This document shows positions 26,512 through 34,866 of a stretch of 54,724 nucleotides of DNA, piece by piece. A program made the position numbers and the translations under genes. Source of the stretch: an uncultured Porphyromonas sp. (GTDB taxonomy: Bacteria; Bacteroidota; Bacteroidia; Bacteroidales; Porphyromonadaceae); NCBI GenBank assembly GCA_900538385.1, contig UWSO01000014.1, positions 1-54,724 on the forward strand, read 5' to 3'. Under the pieces are notes generated by a model. The model saw nothing but the letters and a program-made list of their open reading frames with translations. It made no database searches and was not told where the DNA came from. Position 1 is the first letter of the stretch. Each line of letters begins with the position of its first letter.

Positions 26512-26519
26512 TACCTTTG
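26512..26519 (+). promoter_or_regulatory. -7 element upstream of the cobalamin riboswitch
   Basis: TACCTTTG lies 15 bp before the riboswitch; no clear -33 TTG is seen. It would start the transcript of cbiK, the TonB receptor and the DUF4374 gene. Confidence 0.6.
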
Positions 26520-26533
26520 CGAATAACATTCTT

Positions 26534-26727
26534 GAGTGGTGGTGCATCTGCTCGTTGGTAGAGCGATGCAAGAGGGAAGTCCAGTGAGAATCTGGTACAG
26601 TGCCCGCTACTGTGATCCCCCTATTTCACAGAGCCTAGCACAAGATGAATACAAGCCACTGTCTGACGGAGGTCAGGTGGGAAGGCGGTGTTAGGCTGGG
26701 GTAAGTCAGGAGACCTGCCACTACTCG
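26534..26727 (+). promoter_or_regulatory. Cobalamin (B12) riboswitch
   Basis: The aptamer shows the conserved order: GGTGCATC (26541-26548), GAGGGAAGTCCAGTGAGAAT, the CAGTGCCCGCTACTGTGAT block, AAGCCACTGTC (26653-26663), GGGAAGGCGGTG and the B12 box AGTCAGGAGACCTGCC (26704-26719). The ends can pair (GAGTGG near 26534 with CCACTAC near 26718-26724). It should repress the downstream cbiK, receptor and lipoprotein genes when adenosylcobalamin is plentiful. The leader 26728-26912 probably carries the expression platform, but I could not assign it. Confidence 0.93.
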
Positions 26728-26912
26728 TAACTTAGTATATAACTGTGTACGCTCGGTGGCAAGTGTACCTTAATGCTATGTCAATCGATCAGATGCATAT
26801 CTCTCAGGGGGCACTGCGCTTGTGTGCGTGGGGCTGTCGCGGTGCTATGCTTCAAGCTATGCTGATGGGCTTCTAGATTGGATTTGACCTAGCGAATAAA
26901 AGCAACAACCGT

Positions 26913-27872
26913 ATGACGCAACGAATCTATCGTATACTCCTATTATATATGACTGCACTCCTCGGCGGGCTGTCGCTACAGGCGGGCAATAAGATCTTTG
27001 AGACTGACTCGCTCTTTGCAGGTATGGCTCCTAACGACAAGGGGGCTATCCTCGTAGTTCACTTTGGCACGACCCATGACGACACTCGTCGGGTCACGCT
27101 CGATGCTATCAATGAGCGCATAGCTGCCGCCTATCCCGATCTAGAGCTGCGTCAAGCATACAGCTCGCGTATCGTGCGTAAGCGTCTGGCAGCGCGAGGT
27201 GTCGAAATTCCCACGCCTGGTGAAGCTCTTAAGAAGTTAGCGCAAGAGGGCTTTACTCATCTGCTGGTGGTCTCGACGACGATCGTCGATGGGGTAGAGA
27301 TGGAGTCGCTATCCTATGAGGTGGCTCACCAGCAGCAACTCTTTAAGAAGGTTAGGCTGGTGACACCGCTACTCTTCTACGAGAGCGACTACAAGGAGCT
27401 AGTCTCTATCATGACGGCTCATCTCGATCCTGAGGTGGCTTACCTATGGGTAGGGCACGGCACTTACGACAGTGCCACGGCTCAGTATGCGATGCTAGAT
27501 CACTACTTGCAGAACCACGGCTATGGTCAGGTGATCGTGGGCTGTGTGGAGGGCTATCCTTACTACGAGGAGGCTTTGGAGCGTCTACGTGCTACAGGGC
27601 TTAAGCGAGTCTCTCTGCAGCCGCTGATGATAGTGGCTGGCGAGCATGCCAAGGAGGATATGCTCCAAGAGTGGCAACCCAAGCTAGAGGCACTCGGCTA
27701 TCAGGTCGAGAGCGTGGTGCGTGGTCTTGGCGAATTGCAAGAGGTGCAGGAGATGATCCTAAGAAAGGTTGACTTCTTTATGACACATCACCGTCTCTCT
27801 ATCATGGACAAAAAAGCTATCTACGAGGAGACGGGGGAGAAGCTACACAAGTCTGACTCCATAGCTCAGTAA
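26913..27872 (+). CDS. cbiK: Exported CbiK-like protein (anaerobic cobaltochelatase fold) lacking one catalytic His
   Basis: A 319-residue homologue of CbiK, which inserts cobalt into sirohydrochlorin. It carries a signal peptide (about 1-24, LLGGLSLQAG), so it should act in the periplasm or on the surface, unlike the cytosolic enzyme. Fold marks are VVHFGTTHDDTRR, VGHGTYDSATAQYAMLDH (His182, the equivalent of Salmonella His207) and MIVAGEHAKEDM. The first catalytic His (Salmonella His145, in a LHVINGVE-type motif) is replaced: STTIVDGVE has Thr123. It may bind or modify tetrapyrroles, like the IhtB/FetB lipoprotein of P. gingivalis. Confidence 0.85.
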   Translation: MTQRIYRILLLYMTALLGGLSLQAGNKIFETDSLFAGMAPNDKGAILVVHFGTTHDDTRRVTLDAINERIAAAYPDLELRQAYSSRIVRKRLAARGVEIPTPGEALKKLAQEGFTHLLVVSTTIVDGVEMESLSYEVAHQQQLFKKVRLVTPLLFYESDYKELVSIMTAHLDPEVAYLWVGHGTYDSATAQYAMLDHYLQNHGYGQVIVGCVEGYPYYEEALERLRATGLKRVSLQPLMIVAGEHAKEDMLQEWQPKLEALGYQVESVVRGLGELQEVQEMILRKVDFFMTHHRLSIMDKKAIYEETGEKLHKSDSIAQ

Positions 27873-27876
27873 GCCG

Positions 27877-30036
27877 ATGAGACGTAGCTACTTTTACCTA
27901 TTCCTGCTACTAGCTAGCTGTGTGCTCCCGCTCACTGCGCAGCGGGATACGCTCAGTCACCGTCGTGACACGATAGACTACAAGAGCCTTGGCGAGGTGA
28001 TCGTCGTAGCGCCCACGCATAGACGTATCATGCAGCAGCAGACGCTCTCAGCGATTAGCCTAGATGTCAAGCCGCTAATCGCCTCGATGGGTAGTCTCAA
28101 CGAGTTGGTCGCTCAGAGTTCGGGCGTACGGCTTCGAGAGTCTGGTGGGGTAGGGTCTAGCAATGAGCTATCGATCAATGGTATGTCGGGGCATGCCGTG
28201 CGCTACTTTATCAATGGTGTGCCGCTCTCCTCGATGGGCGAGGGGGCTTCGCTCGCTACATTGCCGGTTAACCTCATCGATCGTGTCGAAATTTATAAAG
28301 GGGTGGTGCCGCCTGAGCTCGGTATGGACGCCCTCGGTGGTGCGGTCAACATCGTGACCAACAGCCGCGGGGAGAGCTATCTGGACTGTTCGCTACGGGG
28401 AGGCTCCTTTCACACCTTTGCCCTAGATTTAGCGGGGCAGTATAGGGAGCAGCGGAGTGGTTTTACAGTGCGCCCTACGCTACGCTATCAGTATTCGAAG
28501 AATGACTACATCATGCGTGGCGTCGAGGTGTGGAACGGAGAGACGCAAGAGTACGAGCGACGAGACTTCCGACGCTTTCACGATGGTTACCAGTCGCTCT
28601 TAGGACGACTGCAGCTGGGCGTGACCAAGAAGCCTTGGGCAGACGCTGCACTGCTCGGGATAGGCTATACAAAGAGCGCGAGCGAGATACAGACCGGCTT
28701 TCGCCAGACACTAGTCATCGGTGAGGCGATGCGAGATCGTGACGATTTGAGCTTCTCGGCACACTATGCGAAGCGCAATCTCTTCACCCCAGGGCTTTCT
28801 GCTACGATAGATGCTTCCTTCGCTCGTAACCATATCATGATCACAGATACCGCCTATCGTAAGTACAGCTGGGACGGTACCTTCGTAGAGACACATTATA
28901 GCGAGGTGATGCGCCGCACACGTATGATACGCCACACGGTGCGCCCGACCTGGACGACCCGTGCTAACCTCGCCTACGCGCTCCCCTGGGGCGGAAATCT
29001 CAACCTTAACTATCAGATGACCGCCACAGCCAATGAGCGGTACGACACTTACGATCCTAACTTTGAGGCTTCGAGAGATCGTATGGGAAGGCATATCATG
29101 GGGCTTTCGTATGGAATGACACTCCTCAATGGTCGCTTGCGTGGGATGGCCTTTGTCAAGGACTACCTCTACCACGTTGCCATCGAGCAGGCTGATATGT
29201 ACTGGCTGACGGGCTCTGATAGGGTACCTGCACAGCAAACGAAAAACCAAGTGGGCTACGGGCTAGGACTACGCTACACGATCGCTGACGAGCTGGCGAT
29301 CAAGGGTTCGTTCGAGCGTGCCACCCGCCTGCCGACAGCCCGCGAGCTGATGGGTAATGGCGCCAACATCTACCCTAACTTCAAGCTCCATCCCGAGCAA
29401 GCTTACAATCTAAACTTAACGCTCTACGGTCAGGCGCAATGGGGCGACCTGCACTTCCTCAATTACGAGGCGACCGCCTTCTATCGCAACGTCTCCAACT
29501 ACATTCATCGTGTGGTGCTAGGTGATGTCGAGAGCCAGTACGACAATGTCGGCTCGTCGCTCGTCCTCGGTGGCGAGATGGAGGTCAAGTATAACTACGC
29601 CAACCTCCTGGACCTCACGCTCAATGGCACTTATACCGATGAGCGTGACCGCACGCGTACTAACATTTACGGTAAGCCCAATCCGACTTATGGCTATCGG
29701 ATCCCCAACGACCCCTTCCTTTACGGCAATCTGCTCCTAGGAGCTAACTGGCGCAAGCCGTTTGGCATCCAGGCGAGTGCTATACACTTTAATGCAGGAG
29801 TAGGTTATATCCATTGGTTTTACCTCACCTGGGCAGCCTTCGGTCGTAAGGATACCAAGGCGATTATCCCGACCAGCTACGACCTCTCGGCTGGGGTCAC
29901 CTGGAGCTTCGCTCACGACCGCTACTCCATATCACTGCAGAGCAGCAATCTACTAGACCGTCCGCTCTACGACAACTATATGCTACAGAAGCCTGGACGC
30001 GCCTTCTACTGCAAGCTCCGCATATTCCTCAACTAG
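27877..30036 (+). CDS. TonB-dependent receptor under cobalamin riboswitch control (BtuB-like)
   Basis: A 719-residue outer-membrane receptor. A signal peptide (about 1-21) is followed by a plug domain (about 35-165; LGEVIVVAPTHRR, then RYFINGVPLSSMGEG, VEIYKGVVPPELGMDALGGAVNIVT) and a beta-barrel ending in FYCKLRIFLN. It starts 4 nt after cbiK. Riboswitch control and the CbiK-like neighbour point to corrinoid or other tetrapyrrole uptake. Length and the plug-barrel layout fit BtuB-like vitamin receptors rather than the larger SusC type. Confidence 0.88.
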   Translation: MRRSYFYLFLLLASCVLPLTAQRDTLSHRRDTIDYKSLGEVIVVAPTHRRIMQQQTLSAISLDVKPLIASMGSLNELVAQSSGVRLRESGGVGSSNELSINGMSGHAVRYFINGVPLSSMGEGASLATLPVNLIDRVEIYKGVVPPELGMDALGGAVNIVTNSRGESYLDCSLRGGSFHTFALDLAGQYREQRSGFTVRPTLRYQYSKNDYIMRGVEVWNGETQEYERRDFRRFHDGYQSLLGRLQLGVTKKPWADAALLGIGYTKSASEIQTGFRQTLVIGEAMRDRDDLSFSAHYAKRNLFTPGLSATIDASFARNHIMITDTAYRKYSWDGTFVETHYSEVMRRTRMIRHTVRPTWTTRANLAYALPWGGNLNLNYQMTATANERYDTYDPNFEASRDRMGRHIMGLSYGMTLLNGRLRGMAFVKDYLYHVAIEQADMYWLTGSDRVPAQQTKNQVGYGLGLRYTIADELAIKGSFERATRLPTARELMGNGANIYPNFKLHPEQAYNLNLTLYGQAQWGDLHFLNYEATAFYRNVSNYIHRVVLGDVESQYDNVGSSLVLGGEMEVKYNYANLLDLTLNGTYTDERDRTRTNIYGKPNPTYGYRIPNDPFLYGNLLLGANWRKPFGIQASAIHFNAGVGYIHWFYLTWAAFGRKDTKAIIPTSYDLSAGVTWSFAHDRYSISLQSSNLLDRPLYDNYMLQKPGRAFYCKLRIFLN

Positions 30037-30074
30037 AAGATATACTTATACTAACAATCCAAACAAAGATTATT

Positions 30075-31373
30075 ATGACTAAAGCTTATCGCTTACTGGC
30101 GGCTCTCGTAGTCGCCCTCGTCACACTCTTGTTCACGTCGTGTGACCCAGATACGCCCAATGCTCAGAAGGAGATAACTGTAGGCTATGACCTGTGGGTA
30201 CCTGTAGAAGGAGCCACTGGTCAGTCTACCGCTAACACTGACCCGCACATCATTGTACGTGTCGCTGATCTGACCAAGGGAGTCTTCAGCATCAAGGGTG
30301 AAGGGGCAGAGACCTCAGTGTCTCCTCTGACTCCCTATGTAGTGTATCGCAAGGGCTACTACTACAACGTCTCTCGTGAGGGTCGCTTCGGCAAGTTCCG
30401 CGTGTCTAACACTGGCATTGAAACGATCAAGGAGTTCCCTATGCCACAGATTCTGGATCGCCGCTTCTCGCACGCTTGGCTAGACGACAATACGCTCGTC
30501 ATGCTCAGCTCCGTGGGTGACAAGCAGGAGATGTCTTGGGTCAAGGTCGATGTCAATAAAATGGCGATCGTGGCTGAGGGCAAGCTCGACCTACCTAAGC
30601 CAGCCGAGGATGAGCTCTTTAACTCCAGCGGTCTGCTAGGCTACCGCAAAGCTGACAATATGCTCATCTTCCCACACGTCTATATGGAGAAGTCTAAGAA
30701 GACCTCTATGGCACAGCCTCCCAAGCGTAGTGAGATCTACATCGCTTTCATCGATGCAGCGACTATGCAGGTGAAGAAGATCGACAAGGATCCACGCTGC
30801 GAGCACCTAAGCTCTACCTCTTTTGGTGAGACGCGTAGCCAGAAGACTTTCTTTGACTCCAAGGGCAACTTCTACTTTGCTGCAGCTACTTGCAATATCC
30901 CCGAGAATGCTAAGAAGAAGAGCGGTACGAAGCAGCGCAGCTTCCTCTTCCGTGTCAACGCTGGCTCTATGGAGACTGACAAGAGCTTCGACGGCTATGC
31001 ACAGCCTCGTGGTAAGATCATCACCGTCTTCCCGCTCAATGATGACGAGGTGCTCCTCTACATGCAGGATCCAGACTTCAAGGAGAAGGGCAATACCGAA
31101 TGGAGCAGCAAGAAGAACCGCTACATCTACTACTGGCTACGCTGCAACATCAAGACGCAGCAGGTGGAGCATATCAAGGATATCCCCTTTAGCAATGGCA
31201 ACTTCGGTCAGTTGGTCGTACGCAATGGTGACTTGGTGAGCATCGGTGCCAATGTGGAGGGCGCTCCTACGACCATCTACCAGTACGATATCAACACCCG
31301 CAAGGTGACCAAGGGTGCTACGCTAGCGGATGGCTTCGAGCTAGACCGCATACAGCCAATCGCTAAGGAGTAA
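30075..31373 (+). CDS. DUF4374 domain lipoprotein
   Basis: A 432-residue lipoprotein (lipobox FTSC). The body matches DUF4374 proteins, predicted beta-propellers that are commonly encoded beside TonB-dependent receptors. Repeated strand patterns such as YYYNVSREGRFGKFRVSN and NGDLVSIGANVEG are visible. It follows the riboswitch-controlled receptor by 38 nt, so it is a good candidate for a surface lipoprotein that hands a corrinoid or tetrapyrrole to the receptor, by analogy with the BtuG-BtuB arrangement of Bacteroides. That role is an inference. Confidence 0.8.
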   Translation: MTKAYRLLAALVVALVTLLFTSCDPDTPNAQKEITVGYDLWVPVEGATGQSTANTDPHIIVRVADLTKGVFSIKGEGAETSVSPLTPYVVYRKGYYYNVSREGRFGKFRVSNTGIETIKEFPMPQILDRRFSHAWLDDNTLVMLSSVGDKQEMSWVKVDVNKMAIVAEGKLDLPKPAEDELFNSSGLLGYRKADNMLIFPHVYMEKSKKTSMAQPPKRSEIYIAFIDAATMQVKKIDKDPRCEHLSSTSFGETRSQKTFFDSKGNFYFAAATCNIPENAKKKSGTKQRSFLFRVNAGSMETDKSFDGYAQPRGKIITVFPLNDDEVLLYMQDPDFKEKGNTEWSSKKNRYIYYWLRCNIKTQQVEHIKDIPFSNGNFGQLVVRNGDLVSIGANVEGAPTTIYQYDINTRKVTKGATLADGFELDRIQPIAKE

Positions 31374-31384
31374 CATTCCCTAGC

Positions 31385-31434
31385 ACAGCGCGACTACAGC
31401 TAGTCTCGTAGTCATCGTAGCGCTGTCGATTTTT
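31385..31434 (+). terminator. Terminator after the DUF4374 gene
   Basis: ACAGCGC (31385-31391) pairs with GCGCTGT (31420-31426) and the inner GACTAC with GTAGTC, followed by a short T run. It ends the riboswitch operon. Confidence 0.7.
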
Positions 31435-31507
31435 CCCCCACGAGGAGCAGAGTACGTAGGTGCTTTGCTCCTCGTTTCGTATCACGCTGATTCTGTTGCG
31501 CATACGA

Positions 31508-31630
31508 GTTCCAAAACTTGTTCCCCTCTTGGAACTAAAAAGTTCCAAGGGAGGAACTTTCGAGTTCCAGGGCAGGAACTTTTCAGTTCCAGCGGAGGAA
31601 CTTTTCGGTTCCAACGGAGGAAACTTTTAT
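31508..31630 (+). promoter_or_regulatory. GTTCC-N6-GGAAC 22-bp array upstream of aspA
   Basis: GTTCC occurs at 31508, 31520, 31542, 31564, 31586 and 31608: one 12-bp step, then an exact 22-bp period. Each GTTCC pairs with a GGAAC 6 bp further on, giving 16-bp palindromes; the alternating 6-bp spacers are GC-rich and A/T-rich. The array ends 36 bp before the TATCTTTG of aspA. A homologous array lies upstream of sdaA at 42610-42748. It is probably a set of protein-binding sites on one face of the DNA. Confidence 0.6.
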
Positions 31631-31659
31631 CTATGCTTCGCAATAAGAAAATAAAGAGG

Positions 31660-31667
31660 TATCTTTG
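31660..31667 (+). promoter_or_regulatory. -7 element of aspA
   Basis: TATCTTTG, 120 bp before the aspA start. At the -33 position the sequence is TTCG, a poor match, consistent with activator dependence from the array just upstream. Confidence 0.55.
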
Positions 31668-31786
31668 CCAAACGGATTGTACAGTTAGGCTCGCACCCCA
31701 TACTCGACAGTAGAGTCCCTCGGGGATGAAAGTACTCTCTGTGACGATCCTGCAAAGCGAAATACAGATAATACAACTATATAGAC

Positions 31787-33223
31787 ATGACGGCTAATAA
31801 GCAAATGAGAACGGAAGGCGACCTGATAGGCGATCGCCAATTACCAGCAGACGCACTCTATGGAGTGCAGACGCTACGCGGTATGGAAAACTTTCAGATA
31901 AGCAACTTCAAGCTGAGCCAGTACCCTTACTTCATCAAGGGACTCGCTTACACCAAGTGGGGTGCTGCTGTCGCCAACCACAGCGAGGGCATCCTGACCG
32001 ATGAGCAGTACGAGGCTATCGTCTTCGCCTGCAAGGAGCTGATCGCTGGCAAGCATCACGATGCTTTTGAGGTTGATATGATCCAGGGTGGTGCCGGCAC
32101 GACGACCAATATGGCCGCCAACGAGGTAATCTGCAACATTGCCCTCCAGAAGATGGGTCACAAGCCTGGCGAGTACAAATTCCTTGCTCCCAATGATGGT
32201 GTCAATGCTTCGCAGTCCACCAATGATGCTTACCCCACAGCTATCCACCTAGGACTATACCCCAAGGGGCTAGAGGTGTACAAGCATGTCGAGCAACTCG
32301 CTGCAGCGCTCCGTGCTAAGGCTGAGGAGATGAAGCATGTCCTAAAGATAGGTCGTACGCAGCTACAGGACGCTGTGCCTATGACGCTGGGACAGACCTT
32401 CCATGGTTTCGCTTCTATCCTAGAGGATGAGCTACCACGGCTCAAGAGCGCTTGCGAGGAGTTCCTAACGGTCAATATGGGCGCTACCGCCATCGGTACG
32501 GGTATCGCCTCAGAGCCTGGCTATGCAGAGGCTTGTGTTAAGGCTTTGGCAGAGATCACCGGTTGGCCCGTCAAGCTGAGCGCTGACCTCGTCGGTGCTA
32601 CGAGCGATACCTCTGTGATGATCGGCTACTCATCCGCACTACGCCGCATCGCTGTCAAGATCAATAAGATCTGCAACGATATCCGCCTCCTATCCTCTGG
32701 TCCTAGAGCTGGTATTGGCGAGTTCAACGTACCCGCTATGCAGCCCGGCTCCTCCATCATGCCAGGTAAGGTGAACCCCGTCATCCCCGAGGTGATGAGC
32801 CAAGTATGCTACAAGGTGATGGGTAACGATACGACCGTCCTGATGGCTGGCGATGCTGCTCAGATGGAGCTCAACGCTATGGAGCCGGTCATGGCTCAGT
32901 GCTGCTTCGAGAGCTCTGACCTGATGATGCGTGGTATCACGACCCTCATCGAGCGTTGTATCACAGGCATCACGCCCAACGAGGAGCGTTGCCGTCAGCA
33001 GATCGAGGCATCGATCACGATTGTCACCGCACTCAACCCAATCATCGGCTACAAGAACTCGACCAAGATTGCCAAGGAGGCACTTGAGACGGGCAAGGGT
33101 ATCTACGAGCTTGTCCTGGAGCACGATATCCTAGACAAGAAGGATCTCGACGAGGTGATGGATCCCAAGCATATGACCCAGCCCTCGAAGCTTGATCACA
33201 TCAAGCCTAAGAAGCAACTGTAA
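31787..33223 (+). CDS. aspA: Aspartate ammonia-lyase
   Basis: A 478-residue enzyme converting aspartate to fumarate and ammonia, an entry point for amino-acid catabolism in asaccharolytic anaerobes. Superfamily blocks are all present: GGAGTTTNMAANEVI, NDGVNASQSTNDAYPTAIH, the catalytic loop GSSIMPGKVNPVIPEV and the C-terminal NPIIGYKNSTKIAKEAL. The GSSIMPGKVNPV loop is shared with fumarase C, but the N-terminal RTEGDLIG pattern fits AspA. ATG at 31787 is used; MRTEG at 31805 is possible. Confidence 0.94.
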   Translation: MTANKQMRTEGDLIGDRQLPADALYGVQTLRGMENFQISNFKLSQYPYFIKGLAYTKWGAAVANHSEGILTDEQYEAIVFACKELIAGKHHDAFEVDMIQGGAGTTTNMAANEVICNIALQKMGHKPGEYKFLAPNDGVNASQSTNDAYPTAIHLGLYPKGLEVYKHVEQLAAALRAKAEEMKHVLKIGRTQLQDAVPMTLGQTFHGFASILEDELPRLKSACEEFLTVNMGATAIGTGIASEPGYAEACVKALAEITGWPVKLSADLVGATSDTSVMIGYSSALRRIAVKINKICNDIRLLSSGPRAGIGEFNVPAMQPGSSIMPGKVNPVIPEVMSQVCYKVMGNDTTVLMAGDAAQMELNAMEPVMAQCCFESSDLMMRGITTLIERCITGITPNEERCRQQIEASITIVTALNPIIGYKNSTKIAKEALETGKGIYELVLEHDILDKKDLDEVMDPKHMTQPSKLDHIKPKKQL

Positions 33224-33279
33224 GCTTCTTAGACTGTAAAAGGAAATAGGAACTACTAACCTTTTAGACCTTATAGATT

Positions 33280-33690
33280 ATGAAAAGATTAGCTTTAATC
33301 AGCGTAGCACTCATCAGCATGCTAGCTTTTGCTGCTTGCTCCAGTCCTACGAAAAAGGCAGAGCGGGTCACGATGGACTTCTTCACGGCTCTCAATGCTG
33401 GCGACTACGACAAGGCTCGTACCTACACGGCATCGGAGCAGGCTGAGGCGTATGTCAATCTTATGTCCTACTTTGACTCTGACAGTGTCAAGGCTTTCTC
33501 TCAAGAGGGCAATCCAGAGCGAACATCCAAGGTCGCAAGCTCAGAGGAGCGACAGGACACGATCATCTGCTACGTAGAGACGACTGAGCAGCCGTCAGAG
33601 CCTACTGATAGTGCTAGTGTCCTCAAGCAAAAGGTTGTCCTCACTAAAGTGGACAACGAGTGGAAGATCGTTGACATACCTATGAAGTAA
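33280..33690 (+). CDS. DUF4878-type lipoprotein
   Basis: A 136-residue lipoprotein with a lipobox ending FAAC (Cys about 20). The mature part (residues about 25-136) fits DUF4878, a small NTF2-like alpha/beta domain: PTKKAERVTMDFFTALNAGDYDKARTY at the start and VVLTKVDNEWKIVDIPMK at the end. Its function is not known. It lies 56 nt after aspA and may be read from the same transcript. Confidence 0.8.
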   Translation: MKRLALISVALISMLAFAACSSPTKKAERVTMDFFTALNAGDYDKARTYTASEQAEAYVNLMSYFDSDSVKAFSQEGNPERTSKVASSEERQDTIICYVETTEQPSEPTDSASVLKQKVVLTKVDNEWKIVDIPMK

Positions 33691-33738
33691 CCGAGGCGAC
33701 TGCCACTCAGGCTCACGCTCTCTAGACTTAATCTATAG

Positions 33739-34389
33739 ATGAAGTCTATCTATCACAAGCCCCAAGAGCTAGCGAGGTCTCTCCTCCTACTGCTCTTGGG
33801 GCTTGCTCTATCTGGCGCAGGCGCTTGTACGGCTCACCATCGTAAGCAGGAGATGGTGGCTATTGATACGACTACACTGAGCCCCGGCAGTCTCATACTG
33901 CGTCGTGGCGAGGGGATGCTCTCGACCTTCTTTAGCAAGATCGCCTCCGAGGAGCAGCGCTACAGCCACTGCGGCATCATCGACTACGACTCTACGAACC
34001 ATCGCTGGGTCGTATGGCACGCCTACCAAGACAGCTCACTCGGTGCTGACGGTATCTTCTGTCAGTCGCTAGACAGCTTCGTGATGGAGTCAGAAGCGGT
34101 AGCTATTTATCCAGCTCTCGCACTAGACAGCTTAGGATTGCAGAAGATGAGAGCCTACATAGCACTACATCGCCCTGGGGGGCAGTATCCCAAGGGATTT
34201 GATTCGCACTTTGACCTAAGGGATACGACCACGCTTTACTGCACCGAGTTCGTCGCACTCGCTTACTGCGCCACAGAGATTCCCGCTTATCAGGTGCAGC
34301 CGACAGGCCACAATGTAGCGATACCCTACGCTTATTACACGCTTGATGACTTAACCAAAACTGTCAGCCCCTTGCACATTCAAAAATAA
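33739..34389 (+). CDS. YiiX/YebB-like permuted NlpC/P60 hydrolase
   Basis: A 216-residue exported protein; the hydrophobic N-terminus ends in a possible lipobox (SGAGAC, Cys30). The rest resembles YiiX-like permuted papain-fold hydrolases, in which the His precedes the Cys: PGSLILRRGEGMLSTFF, then RYSHCGII (His) and later LYCTEFVALAY (Cys). Members are thought to cut peptide, amide or ester bonds; the substrate is unknown. Its end overlaps the promoter of the next gene. Confidence 0.78.
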   Translation: MKSIYHKPQELARSLLLLLLGLALSGAGACTAHHRKQEMVAIDTTTLSPGSLILRRGEGMLSTFFSKIASEEQRYSHCGIIDYDSTNHRWVVWHAYQDSSLGADGIFCQSLDSFVMESEAVAIYPALALDSLGLQKMRAYIALHRPGGQYPKGFDSHFDLRDTTTLYCTEFVALAYCATEIPAYQVQPTGHNVAIPYAYYTLDDLTKTVSPLHIQK

Positions 34390-34401
34390 TGTGTACCTTT
34401 G
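34372..34401 (+). promoter_or_regulatory. Promoter of the small Ala/Gln-rich lipoprotein gene
   Basis: TTG (34372-34374), 19 bp, TACCTTTG (34394-34401): a full match to the phylum consensus. It rules out the non-ATG start at 34399 and supports ATG at 34435. Confidence 0.75.
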
Positions 34402-34434
34402 CACCAGTTACTAATCACTTATACTAAAGCTAAT

Positions 34435-34722
34435 ATGAAGAAGGTATTTGTACTCGTAGCTGCTGTTGCAGCTCTAAGCCTTGTTTCTTGCAACAAGGAG
34501 AACAAAAGTCAGGACGCTCAGCAGGCTGAGCAGAACCTAGAGAACGCTCAGGAGAATCTTGATGCAGCAGCTCAGGATATGCAGCAGGCTACTGAGGATG
34601 CAGCTCAGGTCGCTGTAGACCAGGCTAACGCAGCAGCTGAGGCTACGACAGAGGCCGTAGAGAACGCTACTGACCAGGCTCAGCAGGCAGCTGATCAGGC
34701 TAAGGAAGAGATCAAGAAGTAA
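34435..34722 (+). CDS. Small Ala/Gln-rich helical lipoprotein
   Basis: A 95-residue lipoprotein (lipobox LVSC). The mature part is almost entirely charged and small residues with AEQNLENAQENLDAA and ADQAKEEIKK patterns, which should form one long amphipathic helix or coiled coil. No family is recognised beyond similarity in style to Lpp-like or YtxH-like stress lipoproteins. It has one of the best promoters in the window and its own terminator, so it is probably abundant. Confidence 0.75.
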   Translation: MKKVFVLVAAVAALSLVSCNKENKSQDAQQAEQNLENAQENLDAAAQDMQQATEDAAQVAVDQANAAAEATTEAVENATDQAQQAADQAKEEIKK

Positions 34723-34780
34723 ACACCAACTTCTCCAGATCATTCGTAATCTGAGATAACCTAAGCAACCAAACTTGACG

Positions 34781-34819
34781 AAGGTCACCTAGTCCTCTTT
34801 ATGAGGGTTAGGTGACCTT
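34781..34819 (+). terminator. Terminator after the small lipoprotein gene
   Basis: AAGGTCACCTA (34781-34791) pairs with TAGGTGACCTT (34809-34819), extended inside by GTCCTC/GAGGGT with wobble or mismatch. The T tract is short. Confidence 0.65.
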
Positions 34820-34866
34820 TGCTGTTATGGTGGCGGTTGGCTCTTGGTTAGGACTATCGGAATGAT

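Noticed and set aside
31508..31630. CRISPR array
   Set aside because: Unit is only 22 bp with 6-bp alternating spacers, no unique spacers of 25-40 bp and no cas genes.
31460..31713. Short coding genes over the 22-bp array
   Set aside because: Open in several frames only because the repeat period lacks stops; low-complexity translation with no start signals.
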